DNA of 6,186 nt from Deltaproteobacteria bacterium (GTDB lineage Bacteria > Desulfobacterota > Binatia > UBA9968): assembly GCA_016184235.1 (NCBI GenBank), contig JACPDC010000344.1:1-6186 (forward strand), read 5' to 3'. The translations under genes and the position numbers were made by a program. Under the pieces are notes generated by a model. It searched no databases, was not told the DNA's origin, and saw nothing but the letters and a program-made list of their open reading frames with translations. Shown here piece after piece: positions 5,037 to 6,186 of the stretch (position 1 is the stretch's first letter; every line of letters begins with the position of its first letter).

Positions 5037-6035
5037 CTACCGCGCCAGGTAGCCCTTCTCTCGGTAATAGCGCTCAGCGCCCGGATGGAGGGGGATGTCG
5101 AGCGGGCTCTCTTCGCTGCTCCTGCAAAATGAAGACATGGGAGGGATCTCGGCCGAGTCGTAGGGAATCTCCTCCCGGATCCGCTCCAGGACGCCGATCA
5201 TGTGATAGGCGATGTCGTCGGGCAGCTCTGCATGCGTGACGATCGGCCAGCCGCTGTAGTCGATCACCTCCGTCGGCCCGTCGAAGCTCCCCTGGAGCCG
5301 GCCGCCGGCAAGCGGCGCGCGCTTGAAGCCGTAGCCGGCAAGCTTGGCGAGCGCCTTTTTGGAGAACGGCAGGAAAACCCAGCCCTGCTTTACCGCCACC
5401 TCGCCCCAGGAATCCAGCCCCTCGTCGATCACCGCATTGATCTCGCCGGAGATGATCCCGTCGCGGCGGCGCGGGTTGCTCGGCCGGACCACCGGCTCGA
5501 TGACCCCGCCCCATTCCGTGAAGGACTCGACCTTAAGCCCGTGTGCCTTGAGCATCATGCGGATGGCGAAGTCGACGCAATCGTTGGTGGCCAGCGAGAC
5601 GCTGAGCTTGGGCCGCTTCTCTTTAAGCTCCTCCATGGAGCGGATGCCGAGCCTGGAATCCACCGCCATCACCAGCCGATCCCACGAGGGGAAAACAGCC
5701 AGCGCCCTTATCGGCAGCGGCCTGCGGAACGGCCCCTTTCCGTTGTGGGCCATCGTGGTGATGACCGAGGGGTTGATCCAGGCGATGTCGATCTTCTTTG
5801 TGCCCACGAGCCGCGCCCCTTGCACGCCGCTGCACCAGGCCGGGCTCACCGCGATGGTCAAGGGATAGGGTGGGCCGCCCGCGCCGGCGCCGCCGGGCAT
5901 CTCCACCATCAGCCGCACCGCGCTGGTCAGAAGCGTCGGCACATCCTCATAGAGCCCCGCCAGCATCCTCGCGGCAATGCGCGCGCGCATCAGGCTGGCG
6001 CTCATCGGCTTCACGCTGCGATCGTCGTAGGCCAC
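5037..6035 (-). CDS. TAXI-type TRAP transporter solute-binding-like protein
   Basis: A 332-residue periplasmic-binding-protein-like protein of the TAXI type (TRAP-associated extracytoplasmic immunogenic). Family-like features are a ligand-domain strand with KIDIAWINPSVITTMAHNGKGPF (about residues 81-103), RALAVFPSWDRLVMAVDS (110-127), IRSMEELKEKRPKLSVS (131-147), the hinge-region segment GEINAVIDEGLDSW (197-210), and the C-terminal PLDIPLHPGAERYYREKGYL (311-330), typical of TAXI proteins. I chose GTG 6035 because AGGAG (minus strand, 6043-6047) lies 7 bases ahead; a GTG at 6068 has no better site. With either start the N-terminus is charged and shows no signal peptide or lipobox, unusual for a protein expected outside the cytoplasmic membrane. 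No TRAP membrane subunit is visible. It is the first gene of the unit with the amidase pair, so it may bind the amidase's substrate, perhaps as a cytoplasmic sensor or binding protein; this is inferred. Confidence 0.85.
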   Translation of the reverse strand: MAYDDRSVKPMSASLMRARIAARMLAGLYEDVPTLLTSAVRLMVEMPGGAGAGGPPYPLTIAVSPAWCSGVQGARLVGTKKIDIAWINPSVITTMAHNGKGPFRRPLPIRALAVFPSWDRLVMAVDSRLGIRSMEELKEKRPKLSVSLATNDCVDFAIRMMLKAHGLKVESFTEWGGVIEPVVRPSNPRRRDGIISGEINAVIDEGLDSWGEVAVKQGWVFLPFSKKALAKLAGYGFKRAPLAGGRLQGSFDGPTEVIDYSGWPIVTHAELPDDIAYHMIGVLERIREEIPYDSAEIPPMSSFCRSSEESPLDIPLHPGAERYYREKGYLAR

Positions 6036-6067
6036 CCGGTCTCTCCTTTGCTGTTCTGAATGAATCA

Positions 6068-6096
6068 CAGGTAGTCGGAAAAAAACTCTCTGTCAA
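6068..6096 (-). promoter_or_regulatory. Candidate promoter for the receptor-amidase unit
   Basis: On the minus strand a perfect -35 box TTGACA (6096-6091) is followed after exactly 17 bases by TACCTG (6073-6068). The spacing is ideal, but the -10 box matches the consensus at only two positions, so either it is activator-dependent or the -10 lies slightly elsewhere. The predicted start of transcription would lie about 25-30 bases before the GTG at 6035, close to the ribosome binding site. Confidence 0.4.
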
Positions 6097-6120
6097 CACG
6101 TTGCCGGGTCTCTTAGCCTG

Positions 6121-6148
6121 TTGCTTTAGCCGGGATCGTAAGTACAAT
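6121..6148 (+). promoter_or_regulatory. Sigma70-like promoter pointing out of the right edge
   Basis: TTGCTT (6121-6126) and TACAAT (6143-6148, five of six consensus matches) are 16 bases apart, a good sigma70-type promoter on the plus strand. Its -35 box overlaps one of two TTAGCC direct repeats (6113-6118 and 6126-6131), and GCCGGG occurs at 6103-6108 and 6129-6134, so a regulator could bind here. Together with the minus-strand TTGACA it forms a divergent control region. Confidence 0.6.
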
Positions 6149-6175
6149 TACCTGGATTTCCTTAATCTCAGCAAA

Positions 6176-6183
6176 GGGAGGAG
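6176..6183 (+). promoter_or_regulatory. Strong ribosome binding site for a gene starting just beyond the window
   Basis: GGGAGGAG, followed by AAA up to the last base, is a near-perfect Shine-Dalgarno sequence about 30 bases after the TACAAT box. A start codon would be expected within the first several bases beyond the window, so a plus-strand gene divergent from the receptor unit most likely begins there. Confidence 0.7.
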
Positions 6184-6186
6184 AAA

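Noticed and set aside
5202..6059. 285-codon plus-strand open frame opposite the receptor gene
   Set aside because: His/Arg/Ala-rich shadow of the TAXI-type gene, without a ribosome binding site or motif.

Overview
This is a GC-rich, densely coded bacterial window with Shine-Dalgarno sites ahead of most genes and some GTG/TTG starts. All recognisable genes are metabolic: a UbiD-type decarboxylase, a dienelactone-hydrolase-fold enzyme, a metal-dependent amidohydrolase/decarboxylase, an amidase-signature hydrolase and a TAXI-type solute receptor. I see no transposase, integrase, phage, CRISPR or tRNA signal. The mixture of UbiD, amidohydrolase-2, amidase and a stand-alone TAXI receptor resembles genomes of uncultivated soil or sediment bacteria (Rokubacteria, Binatota/Deltaproteobacteria, NC10-like groups). 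That placement is an impression from gene content, not a proof.

Layout from left to right. (1) 2-661, plus strand: the C-terminal 219 residues of a UbiD-family prFMN-dependent decarboxylase, cut by the window edge. (2) 662-1041: a 380-base gap without a credible gene, unusually full of inverted repeats. (3) 1042-3228, plus strand: a compact unit of three genes, namely a dienelactone hydrolase-like alpha/beta hydrolase, a 95-residue conserved small protein (DUF6295-like) and an amidohydrolase-2 family enzyme. (4) 3229-3347: a convergent intergenic region with an 8-base tandem repeat, a long inverted repeat and a strong 11-bp hairpin that probably terminates transcription from both sides. (5) 6035-3348, minus strand: a three-gene unit of TAXI-type solute-binding protein, a small GatC/AtzG-like protein and an amidase, the last two only 4 bases apart. 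(6) 6036-6186: a divergent control region with a good sigma70-like promoter and ribosome binding site pointing right, to a gene that starts just outside the window.

How the genes may work together (inference). The left genes would fit decarboxylation and ring-fission-product hydrolysis of an aromatic or unsaturated acid: UbiD adds or removes a carboxyl group, the dienelactone hydrolase-like enzyme opens a lactone or ester, and the amidohydrolase-2 protein hydrolyses or decarboxylates a related intermediate. The minus-strand unit joins a ligand-binding receptor-like protein to a two-part amidase, suggesting capture and hydrolysis of an amide-type compound. No substrate can be read from the sequence.

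The most unusual points are the small Cys/His-rich protein between two hydrolases, the amidase with a dedicated small partner next to a receptor that lacks a visible export signal, and the dense palindromic structure in the two plus-strand intergenic regions.
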